In this document: positions 1 to 9,519 of the stretch, one piece after another
Layout: each line of letters starts with the position of its first letter
How positions within the stretch are numbered: position 1 is the first letter of the stretch
Assembly (NCBI RefSeq): GCF_029962835.1
Contig: NC_080574.1
Span: 38,011,501-38,075,500, forward strand
Source of the DNA: Magnolia sinica
Taxonomy: Eukaryota > Streptophyta > Magnoliopsida > Magnoliales > Magnoliaceae
Length of the DNA stretch: 64,000 nucleotides
Reading direction: 5' to 3'
The notes under the pieces: generated by a model
What the model saw: the letters and a program-made list of their open reading frames with translations, nothing else
Told to the model about the DNA's origin: nothing
Database searches by the model: none
Program-made: the position numbers and the translations under genes

Positions 1-607
1 TCCCATCACGAGATATGTGTTATATCCAAACTGGCCAATTATTTGGTGAACTCATATCAAGGCTTGAGACGTAAGGTAAGACAGATCTAACCATCAAGTG
101 GACCACACTGTAAAAGGTAGTGGGGAATTGAAGGTCTACCATTGAAACCCTTTTAGGGTTAAGAAGTTTTGGACCAATGTGAAATTTGTTTTTCCTCTTC
201 GTACTGTTCTTTGTGTCGTTATTAATAGATTGGATGAAAAGTAAATGTTACAGTGGGCGTACGAAATTTTTAACGGTGAAGACCAGTTTTCCCGCAGCTA
301 TTTGTGGTGTGTTCCAGTTGTTCTTTGGATATGATTTTTTTATTTTTTATTTTTTGGATAATTCTCTGTAATGATCTCGAAATATGGATGAACGCTGTGG
401 ATATAATAAATACATAACTGTGGGTCCCATGTAACTTTGACCTCTTTTGAGCCGTTCGCACAACTCGAAGTTCGAGGCGCTCGTCTTCGCACAACAGCCA
501 ATCCGCTTCCGGAAGAAATGGCGGGGTATTTTGGTCCGATGATAAGTCGCCCGTATACGAGGGGGCGTAGTTTGGTATGACAAGTGTGGACGGGCGTCGT
601 AAGTAGA
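1..607. mobile_element. Right-end-type terminal repeat of a Mutator/foldback-like element (cut by window edge)
   Basis: This stretch aligns along its length with the right terminal repeat of the large element at 6560-18983 (18340-18983) in the same orientation. Shared parts in order are the hairpin module (hallmark CAAGTGGACCACACTGTAAA at about 98), the GATATGATTTTTTTAT segment, the ATCTCGAAATATGGATGAACG segment split by few differences, and the CGTTCGCACAACT/GAGGCGCTCGTCTTCG segment. The outer tip is diverged; GGGCGTCGTAAG near 595-607 is the best match to the tip GTACAGTCGTAA. The element interior should lie left of base 1, so this is a second copy of the family of which only one end is visible. 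No coding capacity. Confidence 0.65.
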
Positions 608-836
608 GCTGGACATCGGACCGAGTCGAATCGGATTGGGCCCAACTCGACCAGATCCGAGTTCTGCATGGCCTGACCCGAACTCGGTCAGAACCGGGAC
701 CGAGTCCTGGTCCTCTGACCCAATCCGATCCTAACCCATGTGGCCCTGGACCGATCAGAGTTCGACTCGGTCAGGAAAACCGAGTCGGATCAGATTGGCC
801 CAGTTTCGGATCCGATCCAAGAAAAACAAAAAAGAG

Positions 837-880
<44 letters not shown>
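608..880. repeat. GC-rich CGGACCGAG/CTCGGTC repeat followed by (GA)n
   Basis: About 190 bases alternate short inverted words such as ACCGAGTC and GACTCGGT, starting at AGAGCTGGACATCGGACC. They resemble the CGGGTCGGG-type non-autonomous elements also present at 5560-5775. A perfect GA microsatellite follows at about 838-876. No clear terminal repeats or target duplication were found, so the class is not fixed; a hAT-like short element is possible. Confidence 0.35.
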
Positions 881-884
881 GTAC

Positions 885-1120
885 CTTGATATGACAAATG
901 GCATCATGAAGTAATACGCATAGCTCCAGAAGATCCAAGTAAGAACGGCTACCGACATCCCTGTAAAAGCATACCCTGCATATGCGATAATGTCCAGCAG
1001 TGGAGCTTCACCGCTCCCCAATGAATATAGCAGGACTTTGAGCAAGGCGACCTGGAAGAACCATCCGAGCAGTCCCTTACTCCCTTTGTGAACTGTAGGC
1101 TCAGAGCTTCTGGGCTAAAC
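885..1120 (-). pseudogene. YIF1: Single exon of YIF1 (Yip1-interacting factor) homologue, captured fragment
   Basis: The minus strand reads SPEALSLQFTKG, then GLLGWFFQVALLKVLLYSLG, SGEAPLLDIIAYAGYAFTGM and a hydrophobic stretch ending MMPFVISR. This matches the conserved central region of YIF1-family ER/Golgi membrane proteins, which partner YIP1 in vesicle transport. An acceptor (TGCAG/G at 1121-1125) and a donor (AAG/GTAC at 881-885) bound the exon, so it came from intron-containing DNA, not from mRNA. An 8-base insertion (GTAAGGGA, a local duplication) after QFTKG shifts the frame. The exons encoding the rest of the protein are absent from the flanks. It is a gene fragment, not a working gene. 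Confidence 0.75.
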
Positions 1121-1477
1121 CTGCATTTACCACAGGAGAAAAATATTAAAAGAAAATGGAGGGATTAAAAAAACAAAATGTGATATGAAAAGGAAGCTTT
1201 TAGAGCTATGCGAATGGGATTCGCTCGTTCGACTCACACCACAGGTCTAGGTGGGTCACATTTGTGAGATCCAGATCACCAAGCATGTCCCAGAGTATAT
1301 GCATGCAAGAAAACAAAATCAGGCTGGTCTTGCTCATCAAGTGGGCCAGATGTTCCTCAGGAAAAATGGGAGGTATTAAATGGAGTGCTTGATTAGAACA
1401 GATGGTTTTGGAAATAATCTAAGGGGTAGACATAAAGAGCTTTGCTACGTGCATATTTGTGTTTTCTACATTCAAGT
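1121..1477. other. No gene recognised
   Basis: The first bases are probably the intron that came with the YIF1 exon (polypyrimidine tract in minus orientation). The remainder carries weak hairpin-module words (ACTCACACCACAGGTCTAGG near 1232) but nothing with coding or boundary signals. Confidence 0.4.
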
Positions 1478-1620
1478 CTGCTTGTTGGATATCTAAAAAA
1501 TATAGTAGTGGCTTATGAAGATTTCAACCGTGAATGGCATTATACCCGTTGTTTCTTGTGGTGCAGCCCACTTAATTGAGCTTCTGTTTGCTTATTTTTT
1601 GGATCATGCCTTCAAATGAG
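1478..1620. repeat. 143-bp direct repeat, copy 1
   Basis: Nearly identical (a handful of differences) to 3163-3303 in the same orientation, starting GTCTGCTTGTTGGATATCTA and ending AAATGAG. Its inner end belongs to the hairpin module: copy 2 continues into GCTGGAAAAATAGATGGACA, while copy 1 stops at ATGAG, exactly where the SNU114 exon begins. The repeat therefore marks a rearrangement junction. Confidence 0.85.
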
Positions 1621-2028
1621 TTTGAGGTGGGCGTGAAGGATTCGTCCACATACGTCTCAACCCAATTTCTTCTTGGTCTAATGTCAAATCCCACCCTCAT
1701 TCGCAATGTTGCGTTGATTGGGAACCTCCAGCATGGCAAGACTGTTTTCATGGACATGCTGGTCGAGCAGACACACCACATCTCCACCTTTGATCAAAAT
1801 AGTGAGAAGCACATGAGGTGTACGGATACAAGGATTGACGAGCAAGAGAGGAGGATTTCGATCAAGGCAGTGCCCATGTCTCTAGTTCTCGAAGATAGCA
1901 ATGCAAAATCCTATCTTTGTAATATCATGGACACTCCTGGCCATGTAAATTTCTCTGACGAGATGACTGCTGCACTCAGGCTTGCTGATGGCGCTGTGTT
2001 AATTGTGGATGCTGCAGAAGGAGTAATG
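1621..2028 (+). pseudogene. Single exon of the U5 snRNP GTPase SNU114/CLO (EF-2-like), captured fragment
   Basis: A 136-codon open exon. It begins FEVGVKDSSTYVSTQFLLGL, contains the G1/P-loop GNLQHGKT, the switch region DTRIDEQERRISI and the G3 box DTPGH, and ends AAEGVM before a GTAAAA donor at 2029. This is the start of the GTPase domain of the spliceosomal U5-116K protein (SNU114; CLOTHO/GFA1 in Arabidopsis). The G4 NKVD box, later domains and the acidic N-terminus are not found nearby, so only this exon is present. The 5' edge coincides with the AG that closes a module-derived repeat. The exon itself has no stop or frameshift and all three visible GTPase motifs are intact, so capture may be recent or this may be a misassembled piece of a live gene. 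Confidence 0.8.
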
Positions 2029-2908
2029 GTAAAAAGTTCTTTTTTCTTTTTTGGGGACAGATTCAAACTGAAAGACCATGGCTACCCAATGGTTTGGACC
2101 TATCTTGAAGTGTGATAAATGAAACCCTATGCCCCTTCTTCCCTCGAGTGATCTTGGCTCGCAAACTTCATTCAATAATTGCCAATCTCATACTATCCAC
2201 CTTTCAATTTTCTATAGCTAAGAAGAAAAACCCCACATATGCTCCTCCATGTAATTTTGCATGGAAAATCTGGTCAGCAGTTCTCAACAGTTTTACCGTC
2301 AGCTGGTATATCCACAATCGGCAAGTGCTTTATTCTTTATTTGTAGTTTAGCATCAGTTGGTTTATCGAACTTCATAATTTACACTTAATTCTTCCCACA
2401 ATCATGTCCAATAAATGATTGGCTGGCTTACTGATGCAAAGAGGGAGTCTGAGATAAGCAAAGGGAAGTTTATGTGGTTTACATCTGAAAACCCAAGAAA
2501 GACATATTTCTTTGCTCAGCTAATAACCCAGCAATTTCCTTTGCTGAATGTCCACATTTTGCCCAGATACCACCTTGGAATGACAAAGAACCTTGCACAA
2601 ATTATCTAAATCACACTCAGACATTCTTAACCATCTGATTTAACTGCTGAATTTGGACCATAGAACATTTTCTTTTACCATCAATTTGATGGTTATCATT
2701 TGAATGGTTAGGATCGTACAATCTATGTAATTTAGACATTGGGACCCATGATTTGGACAAGCCAGATTGGCATGCATGTATTCCACATGCACAGAAGATG
2801 AGTTGCTGGACCAGAGAGGGGACTAGTTTGCCTGATTTTACTTTGCCCTTCTTCAAATCAGTTTAAAATAAAGCGACTAGCAGTATCAGAATGCAAGGGA
2901 GCACTAAC
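2029..2908. other. Intron-like and anonymous sequence
   Basis: Starts with the donor-side intron of the SNU114 exon (T-rich run at 2038-2053). I see no further SNU114 exon, tRNA or recognised repeat. Bases 2617-2760 contain short inverted words around TACCATCAATTTGATGGTTA (2678-2697). Confidence 0.4.
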
Positions 2909-2979
2909 CTTAATACTTGCTCAGGGGCCTTAGCAATGCGCTCTTGAAAACATGCCCAACTTCTTTTATCGTCATTTCC
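2909..2979 (-). pseudogene. Exon of a PDCD2-like (programmed cell death 2) protein, captured fragment
   Basis: On the minus strand an acceptor (CATGCAG at 2980-2986) precedes 71 bases reading GNDDKRSWACFQERIAKAPE then QVLR, followed by a GTTAGT donor (2903-2908). The FQERIAKAPEQVLR motif is the hallmark just before the PDCD2 C-terminal domain; the family chaperones ribosomal protein uS5. No neighbouring PDCD2 exon is recognised. The open frame extends upstream as FGIMLQDAQIFTCASFGSSM, which may be coding or intron. It is the third gene fragment from an unrelated locus within 2.1 kb. Confidence 0.65.
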
Positions 2980-3112
2980 CTGCATGGAGGATCCAAAAGA
3001 AGCACATGTAAAGATCTGAGCATCTTGAAGCATAATTCCAAAATCAACCATGGAGTCATACCTTGAACAAATTATTTAAACAACTAAAACAGGTCGGACA
3101 AATCTATAACAG

Positions 3113-3330
3113 GAAATAATCCTTGTGGTGCAGCCCACTTAATTGAGCTGAGCATCAGGAAGTCTGCTTGTTGGATATCTAAAAAATATTGTAGTGGCTT
3201 ATGAAGATTTCAACCGTGAATGGCATTATACCCGTTGTTTCTTGTGGTGCAGCCCACTTAATTGAGCTTCTGTTTGCTTATTTTTTAGATCATGCCTTGA
3301 AATGAGCTGGAAAAATAGATGGACAACATG
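3113..3330. repeat. 143-bp direct repeat copy 2 and hairpin-module fragment
   Basis: Bases 3163-3303 repeat 1478-1620. The right end continues as normal hairpin module (GATCATGCC, GAGCTGGAAAAATAGATGGA, GGATAAATAACACAC). CTTGTGGTGCAGCCCACTTA also occurs at 3121-3140 and again at 3240-3259, so the module end is itself duplicated. Confidence 0.75.
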
Positions 3331-4740
3331 GATAAATAACACACATTACAGCCCTTTTTGGATTCATCATCCTTTTCAATGTTCTCTTCACTCTTGCTCT
3401 CATGTATCTAAATCATAAGTAGTATTTCATTGCCATTTATTTTATTTTATTTTTTTTGCTTCAAGTTTGTATGTAGGGAACTGTAATGTCTACATTGGGA
3501 GGGTAATGTAGTCATGATAAAGATTGTTTGACACATTCTCAGTGTTTAAGCATAGCATAAGGTGGCTCCCACAACAAGCACATGCAAAAATCAAGCGGGT
3601 CCTCTATTTAGGCAAGATAAACGATTTTTGTTTAATGTGGACCGTTGGTGATGTAGAATATATCGTGGATAACTTCATAGATGCCTAAGTTTGAAAGAAA
3701 TTAGGTCAGAAAGTTTGATCTATGGCAAAAATGGCCTAAACTCACCTTAAAGCTTCCAGCGCCATAGATTTGCAACTAGTAATTGAATTAGTACATACAA
3801 TATACTATTAAAAAGCCATTGATAAACCCTACAACATGACAAATAATAAAGTTTGCTTAAGTTTTGGAAGATATTAAATGAACGACTTTGATTCATCCAT
3901 GATTGCACTATTGATTTTTGACATAAGCCAAAGAGGGTGTATTTTGATAAGTTACAATGTTTTAAAACCGAGATCAGGTGGGCCGTCAGACCGGTTCGGA
4001 CCGGAACCCGGCATACACAAGAGGAGTTGCATCTACATCCATCAGAGCTCAAACCTTGACTTTCACTAGAAAAACCAAAATGCTTAAAACTACTAGACTA
4101 GCTGTAATTTTATTGTCTTTCATTATTTTTCCTGATGCATATGGTGAATGAGAAGGTCTAACCAGGTGGACCAAACTGCCCACAAAACCAGTCAGCATCT
4201 GTTGATGGTTTATAAGTGAAATCCACATAGTATGGCTTATACTATTCTGAGTTTCTCTACAACCAAAAGTAGAAAGGATTAGTGTACTTATCAATCAAGA
4301 CGGGTGCCAAGAACAATTTCCAATCTCAATCATACACATCAAAATCAAATAATCGAAATGTGGTGTTTATATAGCCCAAGCTCGAGACCAAACCCAACAC
4401 ATCCTACCTAAGCCCAACACAATGTCAGGTCGGTCATGGGTCGGGCGGGTTCCCGCCTGACTTTCAGCCCTAATATATACACTGGTTAGAGATATTAAAA
4501 TTGATTTAGTGATTATATTAAAATCCTTACCAATATACTATGTATAACCACTTCTGGATTACAGTGATTCTGAATCCAGGATGCAAATCCAATAAAGTCA
4601 GGGGATTCCAATCCAGGTTTCAAAATCCACGCTTCCAAACATGCCCTTAGGTTCGGGGGAACATTTTCATAAATACAAAAGTTGCAGGCATTTTCTCATA
4701 AAACCTGAAATTGTGAGGAATTTTCGGAAAAAAATCCTTA
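3331..4740. other. No gene recognised; scattered repeat fragments
   Basis: AT-rich sequence with short open frames that look accidental. Bases about 4130-4270 hold diverged hairpin-module words in reverse (GGTGGACCAAACTGCCCAC, TGGTTTATAAGTGAAATCCA). Bases 4380-4470 carry a GTCGGTCATGGGTCGGGCGG stretch of the pseudo-GC-rich element type. Confidence 0.4.
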
Positions 4741-5126
4741 TTTTCTATTTCAACCAATGGCCCACTCACGGTGGGACCCAGTAGATGAATGGTTCACATT
4801 CATCAAAGGCAGCCACCGGGCTTGGCTGGACGCCAATCTTGCACCAAAAAATAAAAAATAAAAAACAATCGACCCAGAATGATAACATTGTTTTGAACGT
4901 ATGGTAATTACCATATGTCGAAGGTGTATGGGCCCACCCATGATGTATAGATAGCGTCATTTTTACGTTGTTCACTTTGGTGTGGCCCACCTGAGTTCTC
5001 CTATCGAGTCTGATTTTTCAATGTATAGATAGCGTAAGGGATCTCTCCTTACGGATGGATTCGATTTTCGTACGCAACATGTGGGCCCCACATTTTGTTC
5101 TCCTAAAGATATTTTTTTTTCTTTTT

Positions 5127-5157
<31 letters not shown>

Positions 5158-5290
5158 TTGGATGGAAAGTAGAGAACCTGGAGAGCTCGGCCGTAGGTAG
5201 TAAAGAAGAAGGGAATGGGAACAGAGAAGAATCCCTCGATGAGAAGAAGATATTCTTTCCTCAGGCTCTCCGTCCACTCCCCAGGATCAA
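4741..5290. repeat. Hairpin-module fragments and (GA)n tract
   Basis: GTATGGGCCCACCCATGATG (4927-4946) and GTGTGGCCCACCTGAGTTC (4981-4999) are module halves close together. The words ATGTATAGATAGCG occur twice (4943 and 5020). A GA microsatellite follows at about 5131-5158. No protein gene seen. Confidence 0.5.
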
Positions 5291-5515
5291 AACTCAGCAG
5301 CGCTCGTCCCGTCGTCCGTCGTTCGGGTGCGGTTAGGGTAAGAAAAGAGGGGAACGGAGAGGAAGAACCGAAGAAGAGGAGAACGGTTAGGGTAAGAAAA
5401 GAGGGGAAATGGAGAGGCAGATCGTCGGGCAGCAGCGCTCGTCCCGTCGTCCGTCGTTCGGGTGCGGTTAGGGTAAGAAAAGAGGGGAAATGGAGAGGCA
5501 GTGAAAAAAAATGAG
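5291..5515. repeat. Tandem duplication of about 133 bp
   Basis: CAGCAGCGCTCGTCCCGTCG and the following CCGTCGTTCGGGTGCGG appear at about 5297 and again at about 5430. GTTAGGGTAAGAAAAGAGGG occurs three times (about 5331, 5387, 5466). The open frames here are Arg/Glu-rich by-products of the repetition. Confidence 0.75.
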
Positions 5516-5559
5516 GTTAGAAATGTTAGGGTAAAAAAACTGAAAAAGATGTTTTATAG

Positions 5560-5775
5560 CACCCGCCCGCCGTTCGGGTCGGGTCTGTTCGAGTCGGGTA
5601 TACGGGTCGGGTCGGTCCAGACATAGGGCTATCCGGACCCGATCCGAAAATAAACGGATCTGAAAATTCTAACCCGATCAGGCCCGATCTTGACCGTCGG
5701 TTCTGTTCGGAACGGGCCTGATCGGGTTTGATCGGGTCGGATCCGGCGGATCGAGTCAAAAATGTGCACCTCTAG
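5560..5775. repeat. GC-rich CGGGTCGGG / ATCCGACCCGATC repeat element
   Basis: Dense inverted words (CGGGTCGGG, GACCCGATCCG, GATCGGGTTTGATCGGG) ending GTGCACCTCTAG. This resembles non-autonomous hAT-like elements whose tips read TAGAGGTG; the right tip fits, the left tip is not clear. Confidence 0.4.
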
Positions 5776-5848
5776 TCGTAAGGTTGCTGGCTTAAAGGTG
5801 AGGCATGAAAAAACTCATGAGACTATCACTGTGTCATTGCGTCACCTT

Positions 5849-6176
5849 AATGCCTGAGAAAATTACCATTGTAGACCCTACCTTTCATCCAGTGTCTTTT
5901 ATAAAAGATCTAAAACTTACCTTCTCAACTTAGACCTTGCACGTATGAACAGAGCATTTGAGGACTAAAATTCCTCCGCTTTTCAAAGTGTTTTTTGTTT
6001 CTGTGGAACTAAGGCTACGGATTATAACAGTAGAAATAGGCAATGTATCTAGGGGCATTTTCATCCTTAAATGCTCTGTTCGTACATGCAAGGTCTAAGT
6101 TGTGAAGGTAAGTTTTGGATACTCCATAAAAGATGCTGGATAAAAGGTGAGGTCTACAATGGTAATTTTCTCCCTT
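5849..6176. mobile_element. MITE with terminal inverted repeats of about 120 bp
   Basis: GAGAAAATTACCATTGTAGA near 5856 reappears inverted (TCTACAATGGTAATTTTCTC) near 6151-6170. Homology continues inward through ACTTAGACCTTGCA and AACAGAGCATTT. Flanks CCTTAATGC and CCTTAAGC suggest a worn 9-bp target duplication, hence Mutator-like. Two short arms around about 90 bases; no coding capacity. Confidence 0.7.
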
Positions 6177-6275
6177 AAGCGCACTTACACCACAATGGGT
6201 CACCTACAGCCAAGGACTCCCACCTCGTAGTGACTTATCATCTCTGCTGTCAACATACCACTTATGTCACATGCT

Positions 6276-6452
6276 CGTATGAAAACTGTGGGCCCCACCA
6301 TGAAGATCAGCTCGACGAAAATCAAGCTGGTCTGCTAATTTCAACGGACAACCAACAATCTGACTCAACACACAGATGTGGTCCACCTAGTAAGTAGATC
6401 AGCTGATTTTCAAGATGGATGATCTTCATGGTGGGGCTTAGTGTTTTCATGG
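6276..6452. mobile_element. Short hairpin MITE
   Basis: TGGGCCCCACCATGAAGATC (6291-6310) is matched on the other strand by GATCTTCATGGTGGGGCTTA (6421-6440), and the outer arms ATGAAAAC and GTTTTCAT also pair. Related to the hairpin module. Exact tips unresolved. Confidence 0.6.
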
Positions 6453-6559
6453 TATGGATTTCCTAAAAAAGTATCATGTTGGTGGGAGAGTTTGGTGCGG
6501 CACACAGCTTGAGTGCAGTCGGCGGCAGGCGATTAGTTCTCTGCAAAGACATCGGAAGC

Positions 6560-8246
6560 GGGAAATTTGCGACTGTACGACCCATTTATGGCCCTATTTA
6601 CGAGACCAAGCCCACCTTATTTTCCCCTGCGAGAATACGCCCCCGCTGTACGGATGGCTTGCCAAAGGTCGAAAATGCCCCCTGCTTGTTCCTTCAAGCG
6701 GATAGGTGGTGCTCGAAGACGAGCGCTGACGCTCCTCGAACTCCGAGTTGCACGAACGGTTCAAAAGGAGTCGGGATACTCTGTTATTAGGTCAATAGAG
6801 AATTCCTGTTACCCTAATGGTTTGGCGTCCGAAGCTGTTTTTTATTTTTTTTATTTTTTTAGTGAGTGGTGACGTGGACCAATGAGATTTTGGGTATCAG
6901 GAATTCTCTGTTGACTTGATAACAGAGGATCCGGACTCGTTCAAAAGATATCAAAGTTACATGGGCCCACAGTAATGTATTTATTATATCCACAACGTTC
7001 ATCCATATTTCGAGATCATTTGGGAGCACTATCAAAAAAAAAAAAAAATCATATCCAAAGATCAACTGGACCACACCACAAAGAGCAACGGGAAAATTGA
7101 TTTTCACCGTTAAAAATTTTGTGGGGCCCACCATAACATTTATTTTCCATCCAATTTATTCATAAGGTCACAAAAGCCTGGATGAAGAGGAAAAACAAAT
7201 TTTGTAATGATCCAAAACTTCTAGGACCCCTAAAAGGGTTTCAATGGTAGACGTTCAATCTTCCACTACCTTTTACAGTGTAGTCCACTTAATAGCTAAA
7301 TCTATCCTATTTTTCTTCCCAAGCGTTAGTACGAGTTCGCCAAATAGATTAACGGTTTGGATATAACACATACCTCATAAAAGGACCCACAAAGACGGTG
7401 GGAATTACAATAGGAAAAAAAAAGCCTGGTATCTATAGGTACGGATTATAACCGTAAAGATAACTGCAGCCAATGCTTTTTCAATATGTCCTCTACTATG
7501 CATCGAAGGTCTTTTGATATGTACTTCGATATATCGAATGTCTTTCGATTAATCGAAAAAGGTCCAAAACTGTCTAACAACTTTGCATAAAAAATCCTGC
7601 AATTTTCGATCAATCGAAGTGTATTCGATATGTATCGAAGATATAGTTATAGATTATAGCCGTAGCCATGACTGCAGTCCGTCAAAGTCTATGCAAACTT
7701 TTTTATTTTTTTATTTTTTATTTTTTATTTTTTATTTTTTACATGGAGAACTTTATTCTACCTACAATTTTCTCTAATACATATTTATATAAATATGTAT
7801 ATATAAGCATATAAAAAAAATTCTCTCATTTTTTCATTTATTTCTCTATTCATTTAACAAGAAAATCTTCTAAACCAAAATTAGTTACTTAATGTACCCT
7901 ATATGATTTTGGGGTAGGAGAAGATACTTTAGCCAACTAACCTAGTTATTTTCCAAGATTCCATCAGGTTGATGGTCGAAAATCCATTTCATTCACTTTG
8001 TGGTCAATTTCAATCAGTTCGTGGTCATTTCCATGTATTTCATCGTCAATTCCTTCCACTTCACGGACAATTCCACGCATTTCACGGTCATCCCAAACTA
8101 TTCCGTGTTGATTCACGGTCATTTCGAGGCATTTCCTAATCAATGCTCTTCACTTCATGGTCATTTGCATGCATTTCGCGGTCAATTCGCATCAATTCAT
8201 GATCATTCCCATGCACTTCACGGTCGTCCCAAACTATTCTGCGTTG
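6560..8246. repeat. Left terminal inverted repeat
   Basis: Inverted match of about 17463-18983. Zones: terminal sequence 6560-6767; inserted MITE 6768-6938; hairpin module 6945-7400; CGATAT zone about 7500-7640; AT-rich about 7690-7870; GATTTTGGGGTAGGAGAAGA (7908) and TTGATGGTCGAAAATCC (7972), both present inverted at about 17735-17815; satellite in minus orientation 7980-8246. Confidence 0.85.
6768..6938. mobile_element. 171-bp Mutator-type MITE inserted in the left terminal repeat
   Basis: Perfect 9-bp target duplication GTTCAAAAG at 6759-6767 and 6939-6947. Terminal inverted repeats of about 45 bp begin GAGTCGGGATACTCTG on the left and GAGTCCGGATCCTCTG on the right, with AGAGAATTCCTG further in. 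The uninterrupted site ACGGTTCAAAAGATATC is present in the right terminal repeat (reverse complement near 18777-18795), which proves the insertion. Confidence 0.93.
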
Positions 8247-8282
8247 ATTCACTGTTGTTTCGAGGCATTTCGCGGTCAATTC
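7980..8282 (-). repeat. 21/136-bp satellite, minus-orientation block and inversion point
   Basis: Carries the satellite in reverse complement (TTCACGGTCATTTCGAGGCA words). At 8247-8282 the orientation flips. The arms 8147-8246 and 8283-8382 are a near-perfect inverted repeat around a 36-bp spacer; the innermost 50 bp pair without mismatch. Confidence 0.85.
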
Positions 8283-9519
8283 CAACGCAGAATAGTTTGG
8301 GACGACCGTGAAGTGCATGGGAATGATCATGGTTTGATGCGAATTGACCGCGAAATGCATGCAAATGATCGTGAAGTGAAGGGAATTGACCACGAAATGC
8401 CTCGAAACGACCGTGAATCAACACAGAATTGTTTGGGACGACCGTGAAATGCATGGGAATGATCATAGTTTGAAGCGAATTGACCGCGAAATGCATGCAA
8501 ATGATCGTGAAGTGAAGCAAATTGACCGCGAATTGCCTCGAAACGACCGTGAATCAATACGGAATTGTTTGGGACGACCATGAAGTGCATGGGAATGATT
8601 ATGGTTTGAAGCGAATTGACCGCAAAATGCATGCAACTGACTGTGAAGTGAAGCGAATTGACCACGAAATACCTCGAAATGACCGTGAATCAACACGAAA
8701 TTGTTTGGGATGACCGTGAAATGCATGGGAATGATCATGGTTTGAAGCGATTTGACCGTGAAATGCATGCAAATGACCGTGAAGTGAAGGGAATTAACCG
8801 TGAAATGCCTCGAAACGACCGTGAATCAACAAGGAATAGTTTGGGATGACCGTGAAGTGCATGGGAATGATCATGAATTGATGCGAATTGACCGTGAAAT
8901 GCATGCAACTGACCGTGAAGGGAAGGGAATTGACCGCGAAATGCCTCGAAATGACTGTGAATCAACACGGAATTGTTTGGGACGACGTGAAGTGCATGGG
9001 AATGATCATGGTTTGAAGCGAATTGACCGCGAAATGCATGCAACTGACCGTGAAGTGAAGGGAATTGACCGCGAAATGCCTCGAAACGACCGTGAATCAA
9101 CACGAAATTATTTGGGACGACCGTGAAATGCATGGGAATGATCATGGTTTGAAGCGATTTGACCGGGAAATGCATGCAAATGATCGTGAAGTGAAGGGAA
9201 TTGACCGCGAAACGACCGTGAATCAACACGAAATTGTTTGGGACGACCATGAAATGCATGGGAATGATCATGGTTTCAAGCGAATTGACCGTGAAATGCA
9301 TGCAAATGACCGTGAAGTGAAGCGAATTGACCGCGAAATGCCTCGAAACGATCGTGAATCAACACGGAATTGTTTAGGACGACCATGAAGTGCATGGGAA
9401 TGATCATGGTTTGAAGCGAATTGACCGCGAAATGCATGCAACTGACCGTGAAGTGAAGCGAATTGACCGCGAAATGCCTCGAAACGACCGTGAATCAACA
9501 CGAAATTGTTTGGGATGAC
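8283..9519 (+). repeat. 136-bp satellite array, left block
   Basis: About nine units. Each unit is five 21-bp monomers (type TGACCGTGAAATGCATGGGA plus one base) and one 31-bp monomer containing GAATCAACACGGAATTGTTT. Many monomers begin TGACCG, read as Asp-Arg-Glu on the plus strand. Because 136 is not a multiple of 3, open frames here are by-products and break each unit. The array is interrupted by the LTR at 9520 and resumes at 13487. Confidence 0.92.

Noticed and set aside
5055-5514. Arg/Lys/Glu-rich open frames (93 and 99 codons)
   Set aside because: They lie over a GA microsatellite and a 133-bp tandem duplication; low complexity explains them.
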